NCBI RefSeq assembly: GCF_900129995.1
Contig: NZ_FQXO01000013.1
Coordinates: 1 to 53,290, forward strand
Source of the DNA: Caloranaerobacter azorensis DSM 13643
GTDB lineage: Bacteria; Bacillota; Clostridia; Tissierellales; Thermohalobacteraceae
Length of the DNA stretch: 53,290 nucleotides
Direction: 5' to 3'
The notes beneath the pieces are model-generated. The model searched no databases. It was not told the DNA's origin and saw nothing but the letters and a program-made list of their open reading frames with translations. A program made the position numbers and the translations under genes. Below, piece after piece: positions 37,832-47,138 of this stretch. Each line of letters starts with the position of its first letter. Within the stretch, counting starts at the first letter, position 1.

Positions 37832-38715
37832 CTTACGAAAATCCTAAATGCCTGTGGTGCTATTTCAAATACAGCCGGCAACATTCCAAGGTATTCTCCA
37901 TCTACATCAACATGCACTTTATCATCAGTACTAATTCTAATTCTTTTAGTCTTAAAATAAACTACATTGGGATGCTTTATATGTTCACCCTTTAATAAAT
38001 TTATAAATATAGAAACTATATCTGTAATTTCCGATTTCCTTATTATTATGCAATCTAAATACCCATCTTCTACTTCTGCCGTTGGAGCAAGTTTTTTAAA
38101 TCCTCCAATTGATGAACTATTAGATATAAGAAACAATAATACATCTTCAGTAGCATTATATTCATTACTTTCAATTGTCAAATTTATTGGCTTAAATTTT
38201 TGTCTTGGTATTTCTTTAAGTCCTTCTATATAATAAGCCATTCTTCCTAATACGGTTTTTAACTCTGACGGTACTTGATGTGCAACATTAGTTAATAATC
38301 CACCTGCTGCAACATTTACGAAGTATCTATTTCCTACCTTGCCCAAGTCTACATCTATTGTCTTACCAGCCAATATCATGTCGCAAAATTCTTTTACACT
38401 TCTTGGTATATCCATGAAATTTGCAAAATCATTTACAGTACCGGCAGCAAGAATCCCTACAGGTATCTTTTTCCCGCCGACTGCAATACCATTTACAACC
38501 TCATTTACTGTACCATCTCCACCACATGCAATTATTATATCCCAATCTTCATTGCAACACTTTATAGTCTCATTAAAAGCATCATCCTTCTTCTTTGTTG
38601 CAAACTTACCTACCAGACAACCATTATCCATTAAAATATTGCAAATTGCATCTATTCTTTTCTGAATTATCTGCCTTCCTGAAGACGGATTATATATAAC
38701 TTTTACTTTTTTCAT
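37828..38715 (-). CDS. Diacylglycerol/lipid kinase family protein (YegS/BmrU type)
   Basis: 295 residues. The DAGK catalytic domain shows the nucleotide-binding CGGDGTVNEVVNGI near residue 65 and VGILAAGTVNDFAN; the C-terminal beta domain has VEDGYLDCIII and VHVDVDGEYLG. It phosphorylates a membrane lipid; in Firmicutes DgkB recycles diacylglycerol from lipoteichoic acid synthesis, but other substrates are possible. CAGGTGATT lies before the ATG. Confidence 0.88.
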   Translation of the reverse strand: MKKVKVIYNPSSGRQIIQKRIDAICNILMDNGCLVGKFATKKKDDAFNETIKCCNEDWDIIIACGGDGTVNEVVNGIAVGGKKIPVGILAAGTVNDFANFMDIPRSVKEFCDMILAGKTIDVDLGKVGNRYFVNVAAGGLLTNVAHQVPSELKTVLGRMAYYIEGLKEIPRQKFKPINLTIESNEYNATEDVLLFLISNSSSIGGFKKLAPTAEVEDGYLDCIIIRKSEITDIVSIFINLLKGEHIKHPNVVYFKTKRIRISTDDKVHVDVDGEYLGMLPAVFEIAPQAFRIFVR

Positions 38716-38813
38716 TCGTAATCACCTGCTGCATAATTTTTGTATTTAAAACCCTATATAAAACAAATCCTAGTATAACATAATAATCATTTATATGCAA
38801 AAGCCTAATTACA

Positions 38814-39677
38814 TCATTTAACTCCAAGATAATTCGCTATATTTGCATTAGACGCAATTCTTCCCTTTATTAGTTCCTTTTTACAAGTCATTATAGTTGT
38901 TATGCCAGGTCCATGTCCCATCTTAATGCAATCACTATGAATTACAATTCCTATACTAACTGCTCCTTTAAGATATCCTCTGCCATAAGTATTGTCACAA
39001 TCTCTCAATAGCACTAAATCTCCAAATTTTAATTTATCTAGTCCCAATTTTCTAATTTCATCTCTATCTAAAGTCATAATATCATAATCTCCACTAAATG
39101 AATTAGAAGAACCTATACCTGAACCCATCAAATACGGAGGTACTTCTGCTGCAACAGGCACTTCTATTTTCCCATCATCAGTTTCTTTAATACCTAATTT
39201 TAAAAACAAATTAGGATCTATATTCATAACCTTTATTTCCGGAAAATCCAATAATTTAAGTCCTTGTCCATAAGCTTTTATTAGTATTTTATCATCTACA
39301 GCCATTTTTTCTAAATCTTCTTTTTCAAAGTAGATAAGAACATGATCAACTCCTCCATGTTTACCTGTTACAAAACCTTTTGCCCCTTTAGAATCTCCAG
39401 AAATTACTATTGCTTCATTCCCTATGCAAGCAAGTAAATTCAAAGCCGCATTTTCATCTTTATTTTCATTACGTATACTAACCCCTGGTTCAACATGATC
39501 ACCAGTCCACCCAAAAGCACAATCTCCTACTTTTACATTATATGTTATACCACCAGTAGCTGGTAGTACATTTGGGACTCCATCACCATCTATTCTGTAA
39601 GGAAATCTTTGAACAGGATGATGGATTTTCCCCTGAACTGATTGTTTAACTAACTTATCAATATTTGTTTTTAACAT
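38814..39677 (-). CDS. DUF4438 domain-containing protein
   Basis: 287 residues. The whole length matches the DUF4438 pattern (HPVQRFPYRIDGDGVPNVLP, VGDCAFGWTGDHVEPGVSIR, then GKHGGVDHVLIYF and LKGAVSIGIVIHSDCIKMGH). Function is unknown; the many conserved Gly, Asp and His residues suggest a metal-bound or enzymatic fold. The GTG at 39686 is inside the ribosome site; the ATG at 39677, with GAGGTG before it, is chosen. It starts 11 bases after the stop of a large membrane protein, so the two are co-transcribed. Confidence 0.82.
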   Translation of the reverse strand: MLKTNIDKLVKQSVQGKIHHPVQRFPYRIDGDGVPNVLPATGGITYNVKVGDCAFGWTGDHVEPGVSIRNENKDENAALNLLACIGNEAIVISGDSKGAKGFVTGKHGGVDHVLIYFEKEDLEKMAVDDKILIKAYGQGLKLLDFPEIKVMNIDPNLFLKLGIKETDDGKIEVPVAAEVPPYLMGSGIGSSNSFSGDYDIMTLDRDEIRKLGLDKLKFGDLVLLRDCDNTYGRGYLKGAVSIGIVIHSDCIKMGHGPGITTIMTCKKELIKGRIASNANIANYLGVK

Positions 39678-39688
39678 ATAAATCACCT

Positions 39689-41332
39689 CTATTTAAGTAT
39701 TATTTTAGTCATTGCAAATGGAACATACAACAAACTTGACAAGTAGATGTTAACAGCTATAAAAAATATTAAAAAACTAATATAACTTAATTTTTTATTA
39801 TCTTTATAAAAAATATATATTATAGCTCCAGAAATTAAATTTAAAACTAATGGCATTATATATGGAGCAAATTTAAACTTAAGATAGCTAGGTAAGAAAA
39901 ACACTGTATAACCACTATAAAACGTACTTCTAAACAACAGTAGATTTAGAACTATATATAGAGATAGAAATATCTTAAATTTAATATTTTCTTTATCAAT
40001 TCTATATTTTCTAAGAATAAAATCTACAGGTAAAAAAACAATTAAAACATATAGGAAACTCTCCATTCCCTTTAAAAATCCAAACGCCAAAGCATAAAAA
40101 GGAGATGCTAATGCTCTGTAAAATGCAGTTATATAATCATTTTTTGTATATATGTTATTTTCTGAAATAAAGTCTTTATTTTTGCTATTTACAAACAACT
40201 TATAACCATTTACTTCTATATCCAACCAAGCCAAATAATCGCCAAATTCAGTTCTTATAAATGAAGGCCTTTTTGACTGACCTCCAGTATTAGAAATAAA
40301 AATTACATTCAATATATTACCTTGTTTATCAACTTCTAATTCAAAAATGTCTGAATACATAGCATATTTATTTCTCATATTTATACCTGAACATATAATT
40401 TTAATTTTCCCATTCTCTTTATAAACAGATATACTATTTCTTCCTAATGCTGCTACCCCATTTATATAACTATCTGTAATTTTTTTACTAACTTCTAAAT
40501 TAAAAGTTTCTGCATTTAAAACCTTTAGTTCTAGATATGTTCTACTTCTACTTTTTGTATTAGTGACTAAATATGCAAAAAATATTTTATTATCTACTAT
40601 CTCAATTTTAATATCCTTAATTACATCATTAAAACCACTTTTAATATTCATTATTTTCTTAGCTTCATTATCTAATTTATCAAACCTTACCAATAATATA
40701 TCATTAACGTTTAAATCTGCTTTATCTGCAATAAATACATACTTACCGCCATTTACCTCCTTCAAATAAATATTTCTCACATTCCATTTATTGTTCATCT
40801 CATAAATTCTTTTTAATTCATCATTTTCAAATTTATATATATCAATATTTTTATCACCATATGTACCAATATATAATTCATCTTGTATTTTACTTAAAGT
40901 AAATCCTTTTATATTATCTAACAATTTAACTGATTCGGTAAAACCTGTCTCTTCATTATAATAAGATAATTTAAGTTTATTATCTTTTACATAAAATAAT
41001 TTATTTTCAAATAAATAAATATTCTTAATCCTATTTATATTAATATCTTCATTAGACAAATTGCTTTCCAAAACTTTTCCTGTTTTTGATATCAAATAAC
41101 ATAAAAGTCTTCCTTCTTTGTTAAAAGTTGCTATTAATAGTTTATCTTTATAAGTCCCAATAATAGGTTCTCTATTAACAAAAGCCTTCCCTACCTCTAT
41201 CCCCCTACCCCATTTATCAGAAAATTTTAACGATTGTATTTCTAAATAATTATATGTATGAAATCCTATTAAAAAGATAATTGTGAATATAAGTGCCAAA
41301 ATAGTTTTCATAATTTTAATCTTTCTGCCCAT
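39689..41332 (-). CDS. Unknown membrane protein with large extracytoplasmic, propeller-like domain
   Basis: 547 residues. An N-terminal membrane helix (about 9-26) is followed by about 380 residues rich in short strands with recurring patterns such as KLLIATFNKEGRL, ELYIGTYGDKNIDIYKF and KYVFIADKADLNV, suggestive of a beta-propeller outside the membrane. The last 140 residues hold about four helices (around FLYVLIVFLPV, IFLSLYIVLNLLLF, MPLVLNLISGAIIYIF and SYISFLIFFIAVNIYL). I recognise no family. GGAGG precedes the ATG. It is the first gene of a pair with the DUF4438 protein. Confidence 0.7.
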   Translation of the reverse strand: MGRKIKIMKTILALIFTIIFLIGFHTYNYLEIQSLKFSDKWGRGIEVGKAFVNREPIIGTYKDKLLIATFNKEGRLLCYLISKTGKVLESNLSNEDININRIKNIYLFENKLFYVKDNKLKLSYYNEETGFTESVKLLDNIKGFTLSKIQDELYIGTYGDKNIDIYKFENDELKRIYEMNNKWNVRNIYLKEVNGGKYVFIADKADLNVNDILLVRFDKLDNEAKKIMNIKSGFNDVIKDIKIEIVDNKIFFAYLVTNTKSRSRTYLELKVLNAETFNLEVSKKITDSYINGVAALGRNSISVYKENGKIKIICSGINMRNKYAMYSDIFELEVDKQGNILNVIFISNTGGQSKRPSFIRTEFGDYLAWLDIEVNGYKLFVNSKNKDFISENNIYTKNDYITAFYRALASPFYALAFGFLKGMESFLYVLIVFLPVDFILRKYRIDKENIKFKIFLSLYIVLNLLLFRSTFYSGYTVFFLPSYLKFKFAPYIMPLVLNLISGAIIYIFYKDNKKLSYISFLIFFIAVNIYLSSLLYVPFAMTKIILK

Positions 41333-41683
41333 GCTTTTCCTCCTTCAATAATCATTATATTTTATAAAAACAAAACCCTCTTTTAAGTAAATTAAATAAA
41401 GATTTTGTTTATATCTATAAAGAAATTAGAAAATTGTGTTTTAAATTATTCATAATTTAATAAAATATATAACTTTTCTTATAGATTTATAAAATATATG
41501 ATACCATTTATTAACAACCTTTTCAATTATCAGAATATTAATAATTATTAATTTAATGTAATGTTTTTGGAAGTTTTTGTCTAATAAGTTTTATGATTAA
41601 TCTGTGTTCAGTCAAATCTTAACTATTTTTGCATTTATGTTATAATTATATAGGTATACAATTAAAGATTAGGAGTGATATAA
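41333..41683. other. Intergenic region between two divergent genes
   Basis: 351 bases, very AT-rich, no open frame of note. It holds the promoter of the PHP phosphatase near its right end and presumably a promoter for the minus-strand membrane protein near its left end (TATAAT on the minus strand at 41354-41359). Confidence 0.5.
41619..41646 (+). promoter_or_regulatory. Promoter of the PHP phosphatase gene
   Basis: TTAACT (41619-41624), a 16-base spacer and TATAAT (41641-41646) with the TG extension TGT just before it. The predicted start of transcription is about 30 bases before the GTG start codon. Confidence 0.6.
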
Positions 41684-42484
41684 GTGTACGATTTTCACGT
41701 TCATAGCAGCTTTTCAGGCGATTGTAAATATACAATGGAAGATATGTTGAAAGGTGCTTTACAAAAAGGAGTTAAACAAATTTGTTTTACCGACCATTTA
41801 GATTTTGAATATGGAGAAGATTTGATAGATTTTGTATTCGATACAGCTGACTATTTCAAAGAGATTAATAGATTAAAATATAATTATAAAGGAATAATTG
41901 ATGTATTAAGTGGCGTAGAAGTCGGTATGCAGCCTCATCTCGCCAAAAAAAAGAACGAATTTATAAATGCAAACAATTTTGATTTTGTTATAATGTCAAT
42001 TCATACTGCTAAAGGCAAAGGCATTCACGAAGGTAGTTTTTATAAAAATAAAAACGTAAAAGATGTCTATTATGAATACTATGAAGAGCTTCTTCTCTGT
42101 ATTGATACTCTTACTAATTTCGACGTCGTAGGTCATATTAATCTTATTGAAAGACATCAAAACTTTTTGGAAAAAACTTTAGAAATAAAAGAATACCTAG
42201 ATGTTATCGAAACAGTTTTAAATAAAATTATCGATTTAGGAAAAGGAATTGAAATTAATACTTCGGGAATTAGATATGGTATAAATAGTTTTCATCCGAA
42301 CACCGATATACTCAAACTTTATAAAAATCTAGGTGGGGAAATAATAACTTTTGGCTCTGATGCTCATAAACCAGAGGATATATGTGCCTACTATAAAGAA
42401 GCTATTGAGTTACTAAAAAGCATTGGTTATAGATATATAACCATATATAAAAATAGGAAACCTCAGTTTATTAAAATAGAGTAA
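41684..42484 (+). CDS. Histidinol-phosphatase family (PHP domain) phosphoesterase
   Basis: 266 residues from a GTG start with AGGAGTGAT upstream. PHP metal-site motifs are complete: DFHVHSSFSGD near the N-terminus, CFTDHLDF, the Glu in GVEVGMQP, MSIHTAKGKG, VVGHINLIER and FGSDAHKPEDI near the end. This is the HisJ/HisK-type fold; whether it dephosphorylates histidinol phosphate cannot be decided, as no his gene is near. A hairpin at its stop closes a single-gene unit. Confidence 0.88.
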   Translation: MYDFHVHSSFSGDCKYTMEDMLKGALQKGVKQICFTDHLDFEYGEDLIDFVFDTADYFKEINRLKYNYKGIIDVLSGVEVGMQPHLAKKKNEFINANNFDFVIMSIHTAKGKGIHEGSFYKNKNVKDVYYEYYEELLLCIDTLTNFDVVGHINLIERHQNFLEKTLEIKEYLDVIETVLNKIIDLGKGIEINTSGIRYGINSFHPNTDILKLYKNLGGEIITFGSDAHKPEDICAYYKEAIELLKSIGYRYITIYKNRKPQFIKIE

Positions 42485-42509
42485 GGCCTTTTTACATCCT
42501 TACTCTATT
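42475..42509. terminator. Bidirectional terminator
   Basis: AATAGAGTAAGG (42475-42486) and CCTTACTCTATT (42498-42509) form a perfect 12-bp stem that spans the stop codons of two convergent genes. Confidence 0.85.
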
Positions 42510-42734
42510 TATTTCAACTCTCTTTTCAAAATCACATCTATCGCACTTAAATAAATGACAGCACTTCTCATATTCTACTCCATCTACAAGTTGTGTTATA
42601 TCGTTTGATAGATAGGGACTATATTCATCTAAATAATCCACTATCGCTCCTTGATCTTTCAATCTACCCCCACACCTTAAACAATATATTTCATAATTTA
42701 ACATTCCATTACAGAGCGGACAAACTAACTCCAT
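42492..42734 (-). CDS. Small zinc-ribbon protein of unknown function
   Basis: 80 residues. Three CxxC pairs are present: CPLC at residues 5-8, CLRC about 12 residues later, and CDRC near the C-terminus, plus a CC pair in between, so it should bind one or two zinc ions. The frame is open up to 42821, but those 29 codons are unlike a protein start; the ATG at 42734 has AAAGGAG at good spacing. Function is unknown; nucleic-acid or protein binding is typical of such ribbons. Confidence 0.7.
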   Translation of the reverse strand: MELVCPLCNGMLNYEIYCLRCGGRLKDQGAIVDYLDEYSPYLSNDITQLVDGVEYEKCCHLFKCDRCDFEKRVEINRVRM

Positions 42735-42917
42735 ATTATGCATCTCCTTTTGACCAGCTTTTACTTTAATAACCCTATTTTTAATTTTTGTTATATACCT
42801 TAAACATATTCTTAATCCCATAAATCAGATATAATTTTTTAAAAACAATATATCTTCAGTAATATTATTCCTCTAAATAAAATATGTATAATACAGCAAA
42901 TATTTTGGGGTGATAGT

Positions 42918-44459
42918 TTGAAAAAAAATAGTTTTATATACGGTTCGATAATTCTTGCAATTGTAAATTTCATAGTTAGATTTATAGGGTTTTGCTATAA
43001 AATAATTTTATCAAAACTTATTGGCCCAGAAGGTATAGGTCTATTTCAAATGGTATTTCCAGTTCTCATGTTTTTTATAACTATTACTACTGCTGGTATT
43101 CCTATAGCAGTTTCAAAATTAGTTGCTAAACAAAATTCTATAAACAATTTAAAAGGTGCAAAGAAAATTTTTAAAATTGCTTTGCTTATAACTATTCTAA
43201 TAGCTATTATTTTGAGTTTAATTATTCTAATAGGCAGCAATTATATATCATTAAAAATTCTTAAAAATGAAGAAGTAAATAAAAGTATAATTATGTTAGC
43301 ACCAGCAGTATTAATAATTTCAATTTCATCAATATTCAGAGGATATTTTTACGGTATGAAAAAAATTAGTCCAGCCGGTATAGCTCAAATAATAGAACAA
43401 ATAGTAAGAATTACCTTCGTGCTTGGAATGATTTATTATATGTATCCAGTTAGTTCAAAATTAGGAGCTTTCATTGCTGTTTGTGGAATAAGCATCGGAG
43501 AAATTGCAGGTCTAATTTGGATGATGTTAAACTATAAGCTTTTTAGTAAAAACAGCACTATAAGTTCATATAAACCTATACATACTATACAAATAATTTC
43601 TCAAATTTTCTATATATCAGTACCTATAACCATATCCAGATTACTCAATGTATCAATGCAACTTATAAATGCAGTACTAATTCCTCAAAGATTGATAGTA
43701 GCAGGATACAGTCAAACAGAAGCCATTTCAATTTTTGGTAGAGTCATTGGTATGTCAATGCCTATCCTATTTTTACCATATATTGTTACATCAGCTCTTG
43801 TAATAAACATTATTCCAAATCTCTCTGAAGAATTAGCCTTAAAAAGATACAAAATGATTAAAAACGATATTCTATTATCTTTGAGAATAACCTTATTAAT
43901 TTCTATTCCCTTGACATTTATATATATCTTTTTTTCAGAACCCATAGCTATGTTTTTTTACGGAGATAAAGTTGTAGGCATCTACTTGGGTATACTCGGC
44001 TATTCAACAATATTTTTATCCTTACAACATGTACTATCTGGTATACTTCATGGCTTAGGAAAACAAATAACAGCAACAATAAATTATTTAATAGGAATGT
44101 TAATTCAAATATCAGCAACATACTTTCTAGTAGGCAACCCAATATTCGGCATTAAAGGCTTTTTCATAGGCTTTATTTCAGCAACAATTATCATTAGTCT
44201 TTTACATTATATCAGTATAATAAAAATAATGAAAATTAATTTTAATATTATAGAATATATAATAAAACCCATAATATCCTCAATCAGTATGATTATAGTA
44301 ACATTAATCATTTATAATCATCTTATATCATTAAATACACAAAATTATATAAATTTCTTAATATGTCTATCTGTAGGCGGTTTAACTTATTTCTTAATAT
44401 TAACTTTAATTAAAGGACTCCCTCCTTCTTTACTAAAAAAACTTATGCAAAAGAAATAA
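42918..44459 (+). CDS. spoVB: SpoVB-like polysaccharide/lipid II-type flippase (MVF family)
   Basis: 513 residues from a TTG start with GGGGTGAT upstream. About 14 membrane helices. The N-terminus SFIYGSIILAIVNFIVRFIG then KIILSKLIGPEGIGLFQMVF matches stage V sporulation protein B, which is needed for spore cortex formation and belongs to the MOP exporter superfamily. Other Wzx/MurJ-like roles are possible. It ends at the terminator shared with the convergent 6S RNA gene. Confidence 0.82.
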   Translation: MKKNSFIYGSIILAIVNFIVRFIGFCYKIILSKLIGPEGIGLFQMVFPVLMFFITITTAGIPIAVSKLVAKQNSINNLKGAKKIFKIALLITILIAIILSLIILIGSNYISLKILKNEEVNKSIIMLAPAVLIISISSIFRGYFYGMKKISPAGIAQIIEQIVRITFVLGMIYYMYPVSSKLGAFIAVCGISIGEIAGLIWMMLNYKLFSKNSTISSYKPIHTIQIISQIFYISVPITISRLLNVSMQLINAVLIPQRLIVAGYSQTEAISIFGRVIGMSMPILFLPYIVTSALVINIIPNLSEELALKRYKMIKNDILLSLRITLLISIPLTFIYIFFSEPIAMFFYGDKVVGIYLGILGYSTIFLSLQHVLSGILHGLGKQITATINYLIGMLIQISATYFLVGNPIFGIKGFFIGFISATIIISLLHYISIIKIMKINFNIIEYIIKPIISSISMIIVTLIIYNHLISLNTQNYINFLICLSVGGLTYFLILTLIKGLPPSLLKKLMQKK

Positions 44460-44484
44460 CCCTTAAGCTAAATGCTTAAGGGTT
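44458..44484. terminator. Terminator shared by spoVB (plus) and the 6S RNA gene (minus)
   Basis: AACCCTTAAGC (44458-44468) and GCTTAAGGGTT (44474-44484) form a perfect 11-bp stem with a 5-base loop; on the minus strand ATTTCTTTT follows. Confidence 0.85.
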
Positions 44485-44664
44485 ATCCCGTGGTGCCGTC
44501 GCCCTTCTAATTCGCACCCGCTGCTCACACAGGTGGGTGTTCTATCTGTAGCTTTTGACTTCCTACATTAATTAGGCATGTCATACACCACAGAACCCGA
44601 ACTCCCGGATGTCTAATGTCGGTCGAATTATCAAGGGCTTACGAACATCTCAGGATTTTTGTCT
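44485..44664 (-). ncRNA. ssrS: 6S RNA
   Basis: No reading frame here, and GC content is far above the surroundings. On the minus strand the ends pair: AUCCUG at 44651-44656 with CGGGAU at 44485-44490, then GCCCUU with AAGGGC and AAUUCG with CGAAUU, leaving a large internal bubble and a distal hairpin (CACCCACCUG and CGGGUG) as in 6S RNAs of Gram-positive bacteria. Blocks such as GACCGACAUU and GAACACCCACCUG are ones I associate with clostridial 6S RNA. It binds the housekeeping RNA polymerase holoenzyme and damps transcription in stationary phase. It has its own extended -10 promoter and terminator. It contains no SRP Alu or tetraloop motif, no T-box and no RNase P core. Confidence 0.85.
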
Positions 44665-44670
44665 GATTTT

Positions 44671-44676
44671 ATTATA
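44671..44676 (-). promoter_or_regulatory. Extended -10 promoter of the 6S RNA gene
   Basis: TGTTATAAT on the minus strand; transcription would start about 7-10 bases downstream, just before the closing stem of the RNA. The -35 region (TTTTAA) is weak. Confidence 0.65.
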
Positions 44677-44809
44677 ACACAAATTTAGACTTTTTAAAAA
44701 TCAAAAAAACATTATTAAAAATGTTAATACGTAAATATCTCAAGTTATGTAAACTTTATTTGTATTTTTGATGAAATTCAGTAGTTGACAAGCTTTAGAA
44801 TGCTAAGCC

Positions 44810-46570
44810 CTAAGACAAAGTCTCAGGGCTTATTAATAAATTTAATTCTTCTTCATTAATTGTCTCATTACAAATTAAATGTTTAGATATCTTCTCTAAT
44901 AATTCTGTATTATTTTTCAACAACTCCAAAGTCTCTCTATATAACTTTTCCAGCAAGTCTCTTGTCTTTTTTATTATAAAATCATTGCTACCTAATTTGT
45001 TCCCTAATAGTGTTTCATAACTTACTAAACCAGCAGATTCTTCCATACCAAATCTACTAATTAGTAGCAAAGCCATTTTAGTAGCCTTCTGTAAGTCATT
45101 TGAAGCTCCAGTTGTAACTTTATTTTTCCCAAAAATAATTTCTTCTGCTGCTCTACCACCAAGAGATATTTTTATATTCTTAATTATATCTTCCTTAGAT
45201 TGATACATACTATTAGGCGGTATATTCATACTAAAACCACCAGCACCTCTAGTACTTGGTATTATTGTAACTTTTGTAACTCTATTTTCCGGTGCAATAA
45301 GTTTAGTTACCAAAGCATGTCCAACTTCATGATATGCTGTTACTCTTTTATCCTTCAATGATATAGTACTCTTATCTTTCTTTTCTTCACCAGCTATTAC
45401 TGTATAAAAAGCTTTATCTATATGTTCCATTTTTATAGTTTTTTGATTATTTTTCGCAGCTATCATAGCCGACTCATTCATTAAATTTTCTAACTTAGCT
45501 CCACTGAAATATACTGTTTGATATGCTACTTTCTTCAAATCCACATTCTTGTCTAACGGTTTGTTTCTACTGTGCAATCTTAATATTTTATATCTAGCAT
45601 TTACATCTGGAAGTCCAACCTCAATCTGTCTATCAAACCTGCCCGGTCTCAAAAGCGCTTCATCTAATATATCAATTCTATTAGTTGCTGCTATTACTAC
45701 TATTCCTTCATTCCCTTTAAAGCCTGACATTTCAGTTAATAAAGCATTCAATGTCCTATCACTCTCATCATTTCCACCAGATACATTTCCCGACCTTTTC
45801 TTACCTAGAGCATCTATCTCATCAATAAATATTACACATTTACCAGCTTGTCTAGCTTTTTTGAATAAACTTCTAATCCTGCTTGCTCCCAATCCTGCAT
45901 AAACTTGTATAAAATCCGAACCTGTAACAGCAAAATAGGGAACATTTGCCTCTCCAGCTAAAGCCTTAGCTAAAAGAGTCTTACCCGTTCCAGGTAGTCC
46001 GTATAACAATACACCTCTTGGCATTCTAGCGCCATATTTCTCATATTTTTCGGGATTTTTTATAAAATCTACTAATTCTCTAAGACTTTCTTTAGCTTCT
46101 TCATTACCTGCAACATCATCAAAAGTTATAGTTCTAATATTACTAAAATCGCTTTCTATAGATGACATATAAGCCATTTCCCTTTGAGCTTGCTTATCCG
46201 TATTCTTACTCAAAAAGTATCCTATAAGCCCAAAACTGACCAAAACTAATAATAGAGTAAGCAAATTCATTATCGCTGTATTTTGCTCAATTTCTTCAAC
46301 ATTTATACCTTTTGTTAAAAGACTTTCTTTAAAAGATTCTGATCTTGGGTTATCCGTTATAAAATATGTCCCATCTATTAATTTACCTTTAATTTTAGAA
46401 CTATTACTTAAATAAACAGTCTCAACGTTACCTTTTTCTACATAGTCAATAAATTTTTTATAAGAAACACTCTTATAATCTTTATTATCAATTTGAAAAT
46501 ATATAGAAATAGAAATCATCAAAACAAAAACTAATAATACAAAAAGTATCATCTTTCGTTTTTTAAGCAT
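44810..46570 (-). CDS. FtsH-type ATP-dependent zinc metalloprotease
   Basis: 586 residues, slightly shorter than canonical FtsH. Two membrane helices (about 7-26 and 103-122) flank a small extracytoplasmic domain. The AAA domain has Walker A GLPGTGKT, Walker B CVIFIDEIDALG and the second region of homology ATNRIDILDEALLRPGRFDR. The zinc site is AYHEVGHA. Two departures from housekeeping FtsH stand out: the pore loop reads YAG where FVG is usual, and HEVGH replaces HEAGH. It looks like a second, specialised FtsH paralogue of clostridia. It probably degrades membrane or short-lived proteins. Confidence 0.9.
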   Translation of the reverse strand: MLKKRKMILFVLLVFVLMISISIYFQIDNKDYKSVSYKKFIDYVEKGNVETVYLSNSSKIKGKLIDGTYFITDNPRSESFKESLLTKGINVEEIEQNTAIMNLLTLLLVLVSFGLIGYFLSKNTDKQAQREMAYMSSIESDFSNIRTITFDDVAGNEEAKESLRELVDFIKNPEKYEKYGARMPRGVLLYGLPGTGKTLLAKALAGEANVPYFAVTGSDFIQVYAGLGASRIRSLFKKARQAGKCVIFIDEIDALGKKRSGNVSGGNDESDRTLNALLTEMSGFKGNEGIVVIAATNRIDILDEALLRPGRFDRQIEVGLPDVNARYKILRLHSRNKPLDKNVDLKKVAYQTVYFSGAKLENLMNESAMIAAKNNQKTIKMEHIDKAFYTVIAGEEKKDKSTISLKDKRVTAYHEVGHALVTKLIAPENRVTKVTIIPSTRGAGGFSMNIPPNSMYQSKEDIIKNIKISLGGRAAEEIIFGKNKVTTGASNDLQKATKMALLLISRFGMEESAGLVSYETLLGNKLGSNDFIIKKTRDLLEKLYRETLELLKNNTELLEKISKHLICNETINEEELNLLISPETLS

Positions 46571-46682
46571 TGTAATATCCCCACTTTCTAGTTTACATAA
46601 TATATTTTATAGTATACCAAATTCATTATTGTATGTCCAATTTATAATGTTTGGTAATGTTTACATAAAACTCATTATACAA

Positions 46683-46712
46683 AAAACTCCGGGTTATAAT
46701 ACCCGAAGTTTA
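46683..46712 (-). terminator. Terminator after the 106-residue unknown gene
   Basis: CGGGT-TATAAT-ACCCG with flanking AACT and AGTT pairs; on the minus strand it is followed by six T just downstream of the gene ending at 46717. Confidence 0.8.
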
Positions 46713-46716
46713 AAAT

Positions 46717-47037
46717 TTATTCCTTAATATCTACTTTTTTAAGTATTTCTACTAATTTGTCTAATTTTTCAGCCTGTTCTTCATTTAAAAATGGTTTTAT
46801 TTTCTCAAGTTTTTTTATCTTATCCATGTACTCTTTCTTTGTCATGTCCTTTGAAAAGATTTTACTATATTTCATAACCTCTAACATTAATTCTTCTTCT
46901 GTCTTATTTGAATACTTGTTCGCTAATTCTCTTAATTCTTCTAACTGTTCTGGTTTTACCTCTATTTTCCCCTTAAACTTTTCTAAAATTTCTTCAAGAT
47001 TTTTTATTCCATTATTATTGCCTAATTCGCTGTTCAT
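46717..47037 (-). CDS. Small helical protein of unknown function
   Basis: 106 residues, strongly charged and predicted fully alpha-helical (LEEILEKFKGKI, LEELRELANKYSNKTEEELM, KIKKLEKIKPFLNEEQAEKL). No signal, membrane segment or cysteine. I recognise no family. GGGGGATG lies before the start. It has its own terminator and lies between ftsH-like and exchanger genes. Confidence 0.65.
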   Translation of the reverse strand: MNSELGNNNGIKNLEEILEKFKGKIEVKPEQLEELRELANKYSNKTEEELMLEVMKYSKIFSKDMTKKEYMDKIKKLEKIKPFLNEEQAEKLDKLVEILKKVDIKE

Positions 47038-47138
47038 GTAAACATCCCCCTTTAAAACCTTTATTAATTTATTTAAATCAAAGATTTTGTTTGATTACAC
47101 AATACATTATATTATATGTGTCTTACACTTAAATATAC

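Noticed and set aside
44485-44664. T-box, SRP RNA or RNase P RNA at this block
   Set aside because: No T-box bulge or antiterminator, no SRP apical GGAA-type motif, and no RNase P core segments; the long end-paired rod with central bubble fits 6S RNA better.
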